Source of the DNA: Hybos culiciformis
Lineage: Eukaryota; Arthropoda; Insecta; Diptera; Hybotidae
DNA length: 64,000 nucleotides
NCBI GenBank assembly: GCA_964007475.1
Contig: CAXFZM010000538.1
Location: forward strand, 25,305 to 89,304
Direction of reading: 5' to 3'
Shown piece after piece: positions 11,595 through 22,370 of this stretch (positions are counted from its first letter, which is position 1; every line of letters starts with the position of its first letter). Under the pieces are notes generated by a model, which saw only the letters and a list, made by a program, of their open reading frames with translations, did not search any database and was not told where the DNA came from. Both the position numbers and the translations under genes were made by a program.

Positions 11595-12017
11595 TTAATA
11601 ATAATATGGACGTCCGCGGTAGCCACGCCCATTATATCCGCGTCCTCGATAGCCGCGTCCGCGGTAGCCACGACCGCGGCCACGTCCGCGATCTTCAGGA
11701 GCGCCATAGTAATAATATGTCTGTTGTATCGGCCGATTTTGCTGACGTTGTTGCTGCAGTCTTTGTCTGCTGTCTGCGATCTGTTTCTGCAGCTGCTTGA
11801 GGCTCCCCTCAAGAGAAACCTTTTTCTCCGTTTTCTTGAGGTGATCCTCAAGCAACTTCAGTTCCGCCTCTTTTGATTTTAATTCTGCTGCTGCTGCTTC
11901 TATTTCTTCTTCTTTAATATTCATCTCCACTTCCCTTATGGCTAGCTCCTCTTCTTTTACTTTTGCCCTCTCTGCCCGCTCTTGCTCAAGCAGTCTTTTT
12001 TCTCTTTTTGTTGCCAT
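11595..12017 (-). CDS. Small coiled-coil protein with RGG/RGY tail (left copy)
   Basis: This encodes 140 residues. Residues about 5-55 are almost entirely charged (Lys, Arg, Glu) and suit a long helix or coiled coil. Residues about 56-85 include LEDHLKKTEKKVSLEGSLKQ and a Gln-rich stretch. From about residue 108 the tail is made of RGRGYRG-type repeats and ends RGRPYYY. RGG/RGY tails usually bind RNA or single-stranded DNA and are often arginine-methylated. The ATG directly follows a good acceptor (CTTTATTTCAG), with a matching donor at 12387 (GTAAGT), so a 5' UTR intron spans 12018-12387. The TAA stop abuts a donor (GTAAGT), and the acceptor lies before GCCCCTGTTCC near 11486. A paralogue with the same 3' layout is at 29829-30260. 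I do not recognise the family; a transposon accessory role is inferred from its place. Confidence 0.75.
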   Translation of the reverse strand: MATKREKRLLEQERAERAKVKEEELAIREVEMNIKEEEIEAAAAELKSKEAELKLLEDHLKKTEKKVSLEGSLKQLQKQIADSRQRLQQQRQQNRPIQQTYYYYGAPEDRGRGRGRGYRGRGYRGRGYNGRGYRGRPYYY

Positions 12018-12387
12018 CTGAAATAAAGAAAAGAAAATTTTTATATTTATTTTGGCAAGAGTTAATTAGTTTTCTAACTCAGTAATTCTTTCGTCGGTTT
12101 TCTAGTTCAGCTTGCTCGTAGTGGAAGAAAGTAGATAATAAAGTTTGGATAACTTTGTCCTAGTTTAACAACAATTTTTTTTTGATCCAACAAAAAAAAG
12201 ATCAAACGCTCAAATCTACCTTTCGAAAAATTTTGTAGGTAAGTATATTGTTTTATTTCGGAAATTAACTTCCACAGAGGACGGCTCCAAATTTGGACAC
12301 TACACTGAACTTTTAAACCAAAAACTGTTTCTCCAACCGCATTTTTCCTGGAAATTTGAAAATTCTTATAAAAAAAAATTGACTTAC
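12018..12387 (-). other. 5' UTR intron of the left RGG gene
   Basis: The donor GTAAGT (minus strand) follows TTGGTATTTATAG, and the acceptor TTTATTTCAG directly precedes the ATG. The right paralogue has no equivalent insertion between its leader and ATG, so the intron appears to be present in one copy only. A 97-codon open stretch inside the intron (12107-12400) looks like chance. Confidence 0.6.
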
Positions 12388-13287
12388 CTATAAATACCAA
12401 TGTAAATTTTAAACAAAACTGAAATTTTTAACTTTTTTTTTTTTAAAGTGAACCGAATTGGACGAGTTTTGAAATTTAAATGAAATAATTAATAGTTCAA
12501 CTCTATGCAAAAAAATACCTACACACGCAAAAAATATGAAACAAAATTAAAAATTCAACACTACGCAGTGTGTCCAGATGCAAAACATCTTTACCTTAAA
12601 TTAAAATAAAATCATTCATAAAAAAAATGCTTATGAAGTTTTGAGAAAAAAAAACTATTTTTCAAAATATATTGTCTTAATCCTTTTTTGAAGCGTCTCA
12701 AAAATGTTCGAGTGATTCTATTTGAAAGGTAATTGAACGTAGATAATCTTAGCACTTCAACTTTTGTGGCCACTGTGTTGACGGAAAGTAGCAAACTTGT
12801 CTTTTTGGAAATAAATCATAAAAATATTGAACCAAAGAAATAAAAATTTTATTAGCTACTATATATTTAAAATTCTTATCAGAAATATTAAAAAAGTGAA
12901 ATGTAACGAATATATGTAAAAAGTTTTAGTATCGCACACTTAATTTTTAGAATTTTCTACTTTGGCACAATCATTGAAAAGTTTGGCCTCCACTGACTTG
13001 ATTTTAATTTACTATTATAACAAAATTTTTAACTTCAACTCGAGGGAAATTTTGTGGTGAAAACTAATAAGAATAAACTAATAACTGTTGACTAACAAAA
13101 AAAAACAAAAATTAATGCTTTTTTTTTCAATAAAATATAAAATTAATGTGGTGAAATGTCAAAAAAAAAAAAAATCTTTTGTGACGCGTCTCATTTGTTT
13201 CTAAAATTCAAATATTTTTTTGAGAAAAATTTTGGATTTTTAAATTAAAAATTAAAAGTATTTAAAAAAAATATATCTGTACTTAAT

Positions 13288-15860
13288 ATGGAGACATTTA
13301 TTTTAAAAATGACAATGAAGACGATGAAGAAGAAAATTCAAAAATTGCTGACTGGTCTCGGCGGTTGCGATCGCTGTGAAGACAATCAAAAATTATCTAG
13401 AGTATGTTCTTGTCAAAGTTTTATTGATGAACCAGATTGTGTGAAGAGTCATCATAGTGATGAATTAGAAGAAGATTGTTATGATCGTAATACAAAACAA
13501 TTTCTAGTTGACATACATTCACCGATGGAAGCTAACTCACATTTAAATTTTCATACTTCGAATTTAGAATTGCCATCAGGAGAAGATGGATTAAGCAGAT
13601 TAGATCCAAAAATTCAAAAGTAAGTTTTATATTAATTTTGTTTTTTAAATTTTAAAAATTTAAATCAATAAAACATTAAAATCTGTATAAAAAGCGGAAA
13701 TTACGATGCTCTTAAATTAACTTAAATTGAAAATTTCATTTTTATTTGTTCTACTAATATTGACATTCATGGAACTAAAATTTCCTGGTACCTACTTAAG
13801 TACACCTAATGCCTCAGTGTTAACATACAAAAATTTGTTGGGTCTCCGCTTTTTTTCGGTTCAGAAATATTTAATTTGTAAAGGTGAATATTTGCTTGCT
13901 GCGTTGAATTTGGTTTTATTTACAGAGAAAGATACATATATAATGTATACATTATGCAATAAAGGTTCATGTGGTTCAGATTTTTATTTTATTAATTTTA
14001 TTTAATGATTTTTATGTTTTTTTAACTTTCCAGACAATTGTTATTAATAATTCGTGAAATGATTGTTACTGAACGTGATTATGTTCGATCATATTATGTT
14101 ATTGAAAATTATGTTGATGAATTGTTACCACAAGCAATGCGTGGTCAACGTAATGTTATATTTGGTAATATTGAGAAAATTTTTGAATTTCATCAGCCAC
14201 ATTTTTTAACCGAATTAGAACAATATGAAAATAGTCCATTAAAAGTTGGTGCTGCATTTTTAGAAAATGAGCAGAAATTTTATTTATGTGCAATGTATAA
14301 TAAAAATAAGCCTAAAAGTGATACTCTTATGAGCGAATACGGAACACAATTTTTTAAGGTAAGTTTTAGAATAAAAAAAAATTATTAAAAATTTAATTTA
14401 TTATAATTTTTTTAGTCGAAACAATTAGAATTGAATGATAAAATGGATTTAGCTTCATATTTGTTAAAACCAGTTCAAAGAATGGGAAAATATGCTTTAC
14501 TTTTACAGCAACTTGTTAAAGTTTGCAGTAACGTTGAAGTTAGTAAACTTGTTTGGAAATTATATTGACTCTATATAAAAATATAAATTAAAATTGTACA
14601 AATATAGATTAATAAATCCTTAGTTAATCTATATTTGGCTAACCGAGATTTAAAGTTATATTATTTTGAAAATTTCTTGAGTACTTATTTGTCTTTTTCA
14701 AAACAGGGTTCATCATATCAAGAAATCGCAGCTGATGTTGAAGAATTACAACGTGCCGAAGAAATGGTAAAATTACGTCATGGCAATGATTTGCTAGCAA
14801 TGGACTCGCTACGAGACTGTGATGTTAACTTAAAAGAACAAGGACGATTGTTAAGACAAAATGAATTCCTGGTTTGGCAAGGGCGTGGTTGTAAGAAATG
14901 TTTGAGGCAGATTTTTTTATTTGAAGAATTGGTATTGTTTAGTAAGGCAAGAAGATTTCCAGATCATAAGGTCAGCTTAATAATTTCGATTAAATTGTTT
15001 AAAAAAATCTTACTATGTGTTTATTTTATTTTTAGAATCTCGATATTTATATTTATAAAAATAGTACTAAAACATCAGATATTGGTTTGACAGCTCATGT
15101 TGGTGATTCTACAACAAAATTCGAAATTTGGTTCAGAAAGCGAAAACCAGATGATACTTGGACATTACAAAGTATGTCCCAAGATATTAAAAATGCACGG
15201 ACCGATGAAGTATCAAGATTATTATGGAAACAGGCGAAACGAAATCGAGGTATTACATTCTTAATATACTTAACTATTATAAATATATAAAAAGAGAACT
15301 TTTTGAAAACTGCGATATATTCATTTATATCATGCTTTTGTGACAATATCGACCTTTGTTCAATTAATTAACAATGTTATTAAGTATATTGCAAATAATT
15401 CTATATTTTTAATTTTTTCCCTTGAATTTCTGACTACGCATTAAGTTTATCAAATATGTTATTTTAGAAATTCGTCTGGCTGAAATGTCGCCGATGGGAA
15501 TCGGTAATAAACCTTGTTTGGATATTCGCCCAAGCCATAACCAAATAAATGATCGTTCAATAACAATCTCACAACTTGGAAGAGGTACGAATAAGAAATG
15601 AATATTTTAAATTGGAAAAATAAATAAATATATATAATAGTGCAATTTAACTCTCTTAATATTAATTTCTATATTTAAGCGCCACTCATTTGCTGGTTCA
15701 TTGCCTTTGGAATCAGTTAGGTCATCGAAACGACCAAATTCATTGATTTCAGAATCCTCATCACTGTCATCAGGTACAAGTTCTTCATCATTGAGCACAC
15801 GGGCAGTAATAATGGCAATGCTACTGTCAAAAACTCAAGTGTTTTAGAATTGATTAACGA
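13288..15860 (+). pseudogene. Puratrophin-1-like RhoGEF (DH-PH) fragment with introns
   Basis: Exons can be joined in phase with good splice sites: 13288-13619, 14034-14358, 14416-about 14539, 14708-14970, 15036-15249, 15468-15584, and a Ser-rich piece from about 15680. Together they encode a Dbl-homology (DH) domain (REMIVTERDYV, GNIEKIFEFHQPHFLTELEQ, KPVQRMGKYALLLQQLVK) followed by a PH domain (LLRQNEFLVWQGRG, IFLFEELVLFSKARRFPDHK, LTAHVGDSTTKFEIWF). DH-PH proteins activate Rho-family GTPases; this wording matches the puratrophin-1/PLEKHG4 group. The fragment begins just before the DH domain. The PH helix has lost two residues (EEMVKLRHGN), and the Ser-rich tail is frameshifted near 15800. 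It is probably a captured piece, not a working gene, although the DH exons are surprisingly clean. Confidence 0.88.
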
Positions 15861-16536
15861 AACATCTACATTAAATATTAACAGTGGTATTATTAAAAAA
15901 ACATCAAAGATCAACTAAACTTGTTAGTCAGTTATCAGTTGGTAAGAATTTAATTATAATTAATTATTTAAGTTAATTTATTATAAGGCAGTATTGAATG
16001 TAGACAATACCTATGTTTCTGTACATTTTAATATTTCTTGCTGAAGTGAAAGTAAATTTTAAAAATCTTTGTTGACAGTGGCTAAATACAAAAATCGGAA
16101 ATTTTACAATGTTTTTAAAACATAAACAAATATTTCGAACATATTTTCATCGAAAATCTAAAATTATTTACTTTCAATCACCTTTTAATTGCCATACTGG
16201 TAAATTTCGATGCTACGGTACGCGGACGCGCACAGTTTATTTCTGAATAAAAACTACCGTGAAAACCGATTTCTAAATCATATTTCTTAATAAATTTTAA
16301 TCACATTTTAATAAAATTCAAAAAAAAAAGGCAAGATATAAATTTTATCGATTTTTTGATTTAAAAAAAAAATTTTTTTTAATGACAAATAAAATTTAAA
16401 AATATTTGTTGGACTAAAAGATATCAAAGTTATTCAAATTTTGATAGGTGATGTATTCAAATACAATATAAACAAATTGATAGTTATTTCTTGTTATACC
16501 TACATACTTTATTAAATGTTCTATTAAATATTTTAG
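15861..16536. other. AT-rich spacer after the RhoGEF fragment
   Basis: Intron-like AT-rich DNA. It may be the intron between the Ser-rich exon and the exon-like piece at 16537. No other feature was seen. Confidence 0.5.
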
Positions 16537-16860
16537 AAAGTGGAATTCTGTCAGACATTTCAATGACACCAGATACCGAATCGCATCATGAACCAAAATG
16601 GCCATCAATCTTATAAACGGCAAGAAACTATTCAAAAATTAGACGAAAAAGATAAAGAACTAATAAAATTACCCAAATTAAGTGAAGAAACTAGGGCTGG
16701 TTTAAAGCAAGCGGAGAAAATAACAAAGCATCTTGAAAATCAAATAACCGAGAAAAATGAGAAAATAAAACGTTTTGAAGATGAATTACAAGAATCAGAA
16801 GAAACACTTAAAATAGTAATGAGTTTTATAGAAAGTAAAAATCCTAAAAGGAAAGCTTAA
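16537..16860 (+). pseudogene. Exon-like piece ending in a coiled coil
   Basis: An acceptor (TATTTTAG) precedes coding-like sequence ESGILSDISMTPDTESHHEP, which could be the tail of the RhoGEF gene. That frame stops at 16613. An overlapping frame from 16588 runs 90 codons to a TAA and is rich in Lys and Glu, including KHLENQITEKNEKIKRFEDE, a clear coiled-coil pattern. The frame switch suggests a 1-2-base indel or a junction of two captured pieces. No gene name can be given for the coiled-coil part. Confidence 0.5.
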
Positions 16861-16917
16861 TCAACATTTTATATATTTTAAAATTACTTAATTTAGTTTT
16901 TTTACCATAAGTTCAGG

Positions 16918-17134
16918 CATAGATTAAGAATACACCAAGATGGGAAGTTTCATACAACATTTTTTCAGTCTTTTTTGGTATTTTATTGTGAAGGTGTTAG
17001 TAAAACTAAATAAAATTCTTTTCATACATTGATAATTATCACGTATTTTATTTTGTTTTACTAACACATTGACTTAAAAATACCAAAAATAATGTTGTAT
17101 GAAGCTTCCCATCTTGGTGTATTCTTAATCTATG
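16918..17134. mobile_element. Foldback MITE, 217 bp
   Basis: The ends are CATAGATTAAGAATACACCA and its reverse complement. The two arms match over most of the element (about 95 bp each), including GATGGGAAG and TTAGTAAAAC. The flanks share GTTCAGG (16911-16917 and 17135-17141), a 7-bp duplication. The superfamily is uncertain; 7-8 bp would fit hAT-like or related elements. It inserted inside the giant transposon. Confidence 0.88.
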
Positions 17135-17141
17135 GTTCAGG

Positions 17142-18747
17142 TTAACTATAAAATATATACTGATTACAAACAAAAGTATTGATATCATACATAAGCATAT
17201 GCATATACCTAGGTATTTCTTTTTTTGTTGAACAAAAAATATTATCATCAACAGAGTGAAAAAGATGTACAAAAACCATATAAATATCACAATATTCTGT
17301 TACTTGTATAAAAACGGAACTGCTTTAGATTATTATTAAAGGATTTTTATTTAATTTTATTTGAATACATTTTTTACTGTTTTCATACCTGATGGATGCA
17401 CAAATAAGTCTAGAAAATTAGAAATGAACATAATGTGCGTTAATAGTTTTTTTTTTAAATTTAAATACCTATTTAAAATAATCAGTAATCATCATAATAG
17501 GATTCGCTTCAATAAAGTAAAGTAGTTCATTGAACATCAATGAAAGTCCATGAACTTGAATTTTATGGTAGTTATGTGTTATGTTATAAATACCGCTAAT
17601 GGTGGAAGTAAAATATTACTATAATATTTCAATGGCTCTAACATTTTATACAATATATTTTGGTGTAGGTATATATGATGACTGTGCGTGTATTAGAATT
17701 ACAACACGGAACAAAATTTTTCTTTAAGTAAAAATTTTTTTATTAAGAATTTTTATTTAACTTTTTATCTTAACATGTGTTTAGAAAAAAAATGGAACAT
17801 TATAGTAGATATGTAGGTATTTTCAATTCAGGACTCAAATGTCATCAAATATTATTCAATTAAATAGTAAATATTTTGAATTAATTAGAGCTCGATATAA
17901 AATATTCAGAGTTATTGATCCTCGAAAAAATTATAAACTTGTTAATATGCTTTTAACTAACAAACTGAACTAACCTCGACGGCAGTCATAGAATTGTCCT
18001 ACGATGCCGTCATATAAGTGACATTTAAGTAAGATTTACAACTAGCTTAGTAGTCAGCCTTATAACTGATCCTGGAGACAGTTTTAATTCTGACTTATAT
18101 GTCAATTTCATAACTAACGGCTACGTCATCTATATTCTTTACCTTAATGCTTGTCGTATACCTAACGTTCAGTCGTAATTTACGGTTACAAATAACCAGC
18201 TCGAAGGCACTTAATGTATGGGCAATGTCAGTTATTTGTCACCGTACTTTTTATATATCCTTGTGGCTAACGTGTTCATATCATTAGTATACTAAGTTAG
18301 TTAACAAATGATGTTTTTTATTTCCGATGAACTAGACAAATAACTGACTCGTGGTATATTGGGTATGAAAACATTGCAGCAGGTTTAATTCTCCTCCTAA
18401 TCTAATTTTGATTAAATAATTGTGGAATTAATAATGGTTTGAGAAATTTCGGTGATTACAGGAATATTAGATCTACTATTGGGAAAATAAATTTATCAAC
18501 GGCAGAGGGTGAGATCAGAGTTGGATCAGAATAATACTAGCTAAGAATTCTATTGAAAGAGTTCTCGAAATTTTTTTGATTTTCTCAGGCATAATATGTC
18601 TTATTCATCAGAAGACTGTTTGTTCGTGTAGTAAAAATTAATTAAATGGTGCTATTAGATTTGAAACCACTTGAGTTAATTTTTTTTTTAAATTCTGAAA
18701 ATATTTTTTATACTTTTTCAATTATTTTTTTTTTACTCTCATTAAAG
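17142..18747. other. Non-coding transposon interior
   Basis: Mostly AT-rich without open frames. From about 17950 to 18370 the composition changes: it is less AT-biased and dense with words such as GTCAGTTATTTG, CAAATAACTGAC, GACGGCAGTCATAG and GATGCCGTCAT. It looks like an old repeat with degenerate internal inverted repeats. No gene was seen. Confidence 0.5.
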
Positions 18748-19510
18748 CGGGCATCCAAGATTATGAAAATGGGATGGTTATGACTGATGGTTTACATTTA
18801 TTTAAAGCTCATCATGAAATTATTCAAAATATCGTTGTGCGCGTTTTACAATTTATGGGAATTGGTTTGAAAATTTTAAAAAGTCAAATAACGTTGGATC
18901 AACTTGAGCGACAGCGTTTTGGAATATAAAGGTATTTTTTTTAAACTCATTTTTATTGGGTAAAAATTAAAATTTTATTTTTAGCGGTGATGAATTTAAA
19001 ACATCCATGACAGAATTTAATGCTCAAAAAGTTACCATACGACACCCAGAGCCAGTTAAAAGAACTTTATGTTTAATTGAAACTATAATACTGGAAAGAG
19101 ATCCGCAAACATACAGTGTTTGTACACTCGGCCCTTAATTGACGTTTACGCATTACTACGTGACAAGCATAGTATTGATAGGTTTCATATGGGTAATTTG
19201 AAAACACAACACAAATGACAGGTAAAATATAATTATATTCGCATTTTTTGTTAGGTATTTATTAATATTTAAAATTTAAGGGACTCATTGCTTGCAACTT
19301 AACAAGATGCTGTTCGTTCAAGTGTTCATGTAAGACTTACTAAAACACCGCGCGGTAAACGTGTAGCAGATCAAACAGTCGAAGAAACTGAAGCTAATTT
19401 TTTGCGATTAGTTATTAACAATTTTCAAAATCATTAGAGGCTATGAAATTTTGGAGAGATTTAACGCCAACATATCACACAGCGTTTTGAATTACAGTGT
19501 CATACAAGAT
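18748..19510 (+). pseudogene. Unidentified captured gene fragment, three exon-like blocks
   Basis: Block 1 follows a TTTTTTACTCTC-rich tract and AG. It reads GIQDYENGMVMTDGLHLFKA and IIQNIVVRVLQFMGIG, then stops at TAA. Block 2 (about 18985-19195) follows TTTTTAG. It reads NAQKVTIRHPEPVKRTLCLI and ETIILERDPQTYSV, and after a one-base shift LIDVYALLRDKHSIDRFHMG. Block 3 (about 19300-19500) contains VRLTKTPRGKRVADQTVEET and ANFLRLVINNF. The composition is protein-like and helical, with several frame breaks. It reads like a piece of a large conserved protein, but I cannot name it. Confidence 0.6.
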
Positions 19511-19843
19511 GTAAGTTTACATTTGGTGTTAATTAATACAAAAAATAGGCTGGCGGCGGGCTATTTATTTTATAATTATTTAGCTTATTTTATAATAAGC
19601 TTAATAATTATCTAATAATTATTAAATTTAGTTATGAAACATTATGGTAAAAGGAATAGAATAATTTAATAGTATACCATTTAACATAACATTTAAAATT
19701 TTTTTACTGATATAAAAACGATCAGGAGAAAATTATACAAATATATAATTTCTAAATAAAAAAAAACTTAAATAAAAAGGTTCATAGAAATTATGATTAA
19801 CTATATAGGTAACTATTTTTTTGGAAATATATTTGAACATTTG

Positions 19844-19980
19844 AACTGTTATTTTTGAAAGTGGTATAAGTCCATTTTTTCATGTAAATATGGACAAAAG
19901 GTGGCTATATCTTACTAAAATTACCATTAACTCTTTTTTTTTTAAAAAGTGGACTTATACCACTTTCAAAAAAAACAGCT
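19844..19980. mobile_element. Short MITE-like inverted repeat, about 137 bp
   Basis: TIRs of about 30 bp face each other: GAAAGTGGTATAAGTCCA near 19857-19874 and its reverse complement near 19950-19967, each with an outer ACTGTT/AACAG edge. The interior is about 75 bp. A target duplication is not clear. It lies inside the giant transposon. Confidence 0.65.
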
Positions 19981-20205
19981 CATTTCTTTATCTACAAATT
20001 CAATGTTATATACATTTTTTTTTTTTTAAATTATTTTTCCGGTTAGTATGCTGATTAATAGGTAGATAGGTACATTTATTTTATAAGCAGTATCTAATTA
20101 ACAACGTTCTAATTCGTTAACACAAATGACCGCTAAAAATAATGCAACTGAAAAATGTAACTAAAATTTTAAATTCTCAATGAATACATTTGGGACTTTT
20201 CTGCT
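19981..20205. other. AT-rich spacer before the PIKfyve fragment
   Basis: AT-rich, without recognisable coding sequence. It is likely intron or junction DNA. Confidence 0.45.
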
Positions 20206-21688
20206 AATATTACGTAATTATGCCCAATTGTATATGAACGTGTAGAAGGGAAATATATCAGTATGGAAGCTTTGCGGCTCCAAGAAAAACAATACTTATA
20301 TAATGTTACTACACGAATTTTGATCTTCAAGCCAAATGTCATTTTAGTTCACAAAAATGTTGCAGGTATCGCTCAAGATATGTTAAGAAAAAATGGGATT
20401 ACATTAGTTTTGGACGTTAAGTCAACTGTCATCGAACGATTAGCAAGATGCATGCAATGTGATATTGTGACATCGATTGAATCAAAATTCCGACCGGCCA
20501 AATTCGGAACATGTGATACATTCTATACAAAAAAAATTTTCGACGGCAATGGTATTTAATTTTTACGATTTTATTATATATTTTTATTACGGTTCTTTGA
20601 TTGAGAATATGAAATATGAATGAGAATAAGAAAATTACCGTATATTCATTAAAAATACAAAATAAACCTGCTTAAAAAATTTTTGAAACAAAATTTTCGA
20701 GTCCTAAACATGACAGTATTATCTTACGGTAGGCATTTACAAATATATTTTATTAATTTGACGACACTCGAATAAAAAATTAAAATTTAGTACATAAACA
20801 TAACACCTAAGACCTGCCAGTTTTTTTTTTATTAAAAAAAAAACAAAAAAAGGTTTCCTATGATATAATTTATATTAAAAAATATTAATTTTTTTAGGTT
20901 CAATTAAAACTCTTATGTTTTTCGAAATCAAAAAGACGAGTGCTGGGAATTGCTGTTACATTCGTCGAGGTGGTAATTATCAAGAACTAGCCTAGTTGAA
21001 GAAAGTAGCTTCAATGCTTGTATATGGTCGAATGAATTTCTTATTAGATGAATTCACAACTCCTCCTCAGCCAAAACCACATCTTTTTGAGTCCAAAGAA
21101 CATACCCCGTCTGATAATGAAGCTGCTGATATGAAGGAACAATTACTAAAGTCTAATGATAATATTTCGCAATCAAGAACTCCAGACAAACGTATTTTAG
21201 TAGAAAAGAAGTCAGATGACAAATTACAGATTGTTACAATTGTAATAGAAAATGTCATAGATTTGTCAGACCCATTGAGGGCTCCAAGTCAACAAGACCA
21301 ATCAACTGATCTAATAAATGAACTTCAAATAGTCGATTTTGCGTATGATAATCGTTTAAGTACCGCTCTAAGTTCAACAAGTTTATCAACAAGTCCGTTA
21401 ATATCATTCCCGTTGCCATATTTAGAATCCGAACAAAGTCGAAAATGTTATCTACGATCCCTATTTCCAGATGAATTATATTTTTCTAAACAGTGGTCAA
21501 ATAATACAGAAAGAAATTCAAAATCATTTCTAACCAATGTCGAGAATAATAATTTTAATGAAGATCTAAAGCTTAATCCATCACATGCATTACAATGAAT
21601 TTTGTTAAACCACTTGATGATGATGAAGTTCAAACGTTGTTAGCAGAATTTAGAGCATTTGGGAATTTATATCCGAAATGTGATAATA
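20206..21688 (+). pseudogene. PIKfyve: PIKfyve (Fab1) fragment: CCT-like domain and linker
   Basis: Two exons join in phase: about 20206-20551 (ending in a donor GGTATTT) and 20898-21688 (acceptor TTTTTAG, donor GTAAGT). The first contains VYERVEGKYISMEAL, VILVHKNVAGIAQDML and ITLVLDVKSTVIERLA, typical of the TCP-1/cpn60-like domain of the phosphatidylinositol 3-phosphate 5-kinase PIKfyve. The second continues GSIKTLMFFEIKKTSAG, then the linker with YLRSLFPDELYFSKQW and DDDEVQTLLAEFRAFG. The FYVE, DEP and kinase domains are absent. There is an in-frame TAG after NYQELA near 20991 and a stop at 21596, after which the frame resumes. It is a captured, broken piece. Confidence 0.87.
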
Positions 21689-21981
21689 GTAAGTATGATA
21701 GGTTAACAAGTCTTGTATGTTTATTTTTATTTTTCTAACTCCCAAACATTTAAATGAAATTTAATATCAAAAAACTCAAAAATAATTTTTTACGATTCTT
21801 TCAAAATTTAAACTTTAGTAAAAGTTTCTTAATAAAGTAAAATTCGTTTGAAACAGAAGTGTTTTATATTAAAATATAGCATAATAAGAGTGTCAAATTT
21901 AACAAAGATTAGTTTTGAAATAAAAATCATTTACATTTGAACATGAGAATATTTTAAAATATAATTTATAATTATTTTTAG

Positions 21982-22370
21982 TGAGACGGGTTTGTAACCA
22001 ACTTCCATTGCATCAGAATCCACAAAAATTATGCGAGCCTACTTAGACGTAAAACATTTATTATATATAAAGAACAAGGATTGGTAGATGTTAGTAAAAG
22101 TAAAATACATATTTCTTTATAAAAAAAGTAAATTTAATCACATTTTATTTTGTTTTTAGTTTCTCTGCAATCCGATTGAATTGAACAGAATATCCGAAGA
22201 ATTAAAAACAACAAAGGATATTGTTTTCAAAACTCGGAACATATGTTTGTAGCGAAGAAATCCGTGAAAATATCTGAGCAAGATTATAATTTATTGAACA
22301 ATTTATTGAACAACTGAGAGCTGTTGATGGTGTTGAAGAAATTTTTGACAATTTAGATTTAATTAGCTAG
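21982..22370 (+). pseudogene. Short exon-like fragments after the PIKfyve piece
   Basis: An acceptor (ATTTTTAG) near 21980 precedes RRVCNQLPLHQNPQKLCEPT before a stop. Another acceptor (TTTGTTTTTAG) near 22158 precedes FLCNPIELNRISEELKTTKD and then IVFKTRN before a stop. A further stretch reads LRAVDGVEEIFDNLDLIS. They may be further captured exons; I cannot assign them to a gene. Confidence 0.35.

Larger units (their letters stand above)
11345..13100 (-). repeat. Inner inverted repeat, left arm
   Basis: This arm matches the reverse complement of about 29283-30510, at clearly lower identity than the outer TIRs. Shared landmarks are ATTATTTAATTAA plus TTTGAAGA at the outer edge, GGCCCCTGTT (3' exon), the RGG-protein coding region, ACTACGCAGTGTG, CCACTGAC beside AAAAGTTTGGCC, and TTTTGTGGTGAAAACTAATA at the inner edge. 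The left arm is about 500 bp longer, mainly because of a 5' UTR intron and extra AT-rich DNA. Part of the arm begins like an hAT-type end (CAGTGGWGGCCAAACTTTT), so an older short element may be embedded. The arms may be the ends of an older, smaller element or an inverted duplication of one gene. Confidence 0.8.

Noticed and set aside
12107..12400. 97-codon frame on the minus strand upstream of the left RGG gene
   Set aside because: It lies almost entirely in the predicted 5' UTR intron and has no family resemblance.
15607..15914. Minus-strand frames across the RhoGEF Ser-rich exon
   Set aside because: Antisense shadows; the plus strand reads as the Ser-rich tail of the RhoGEF.
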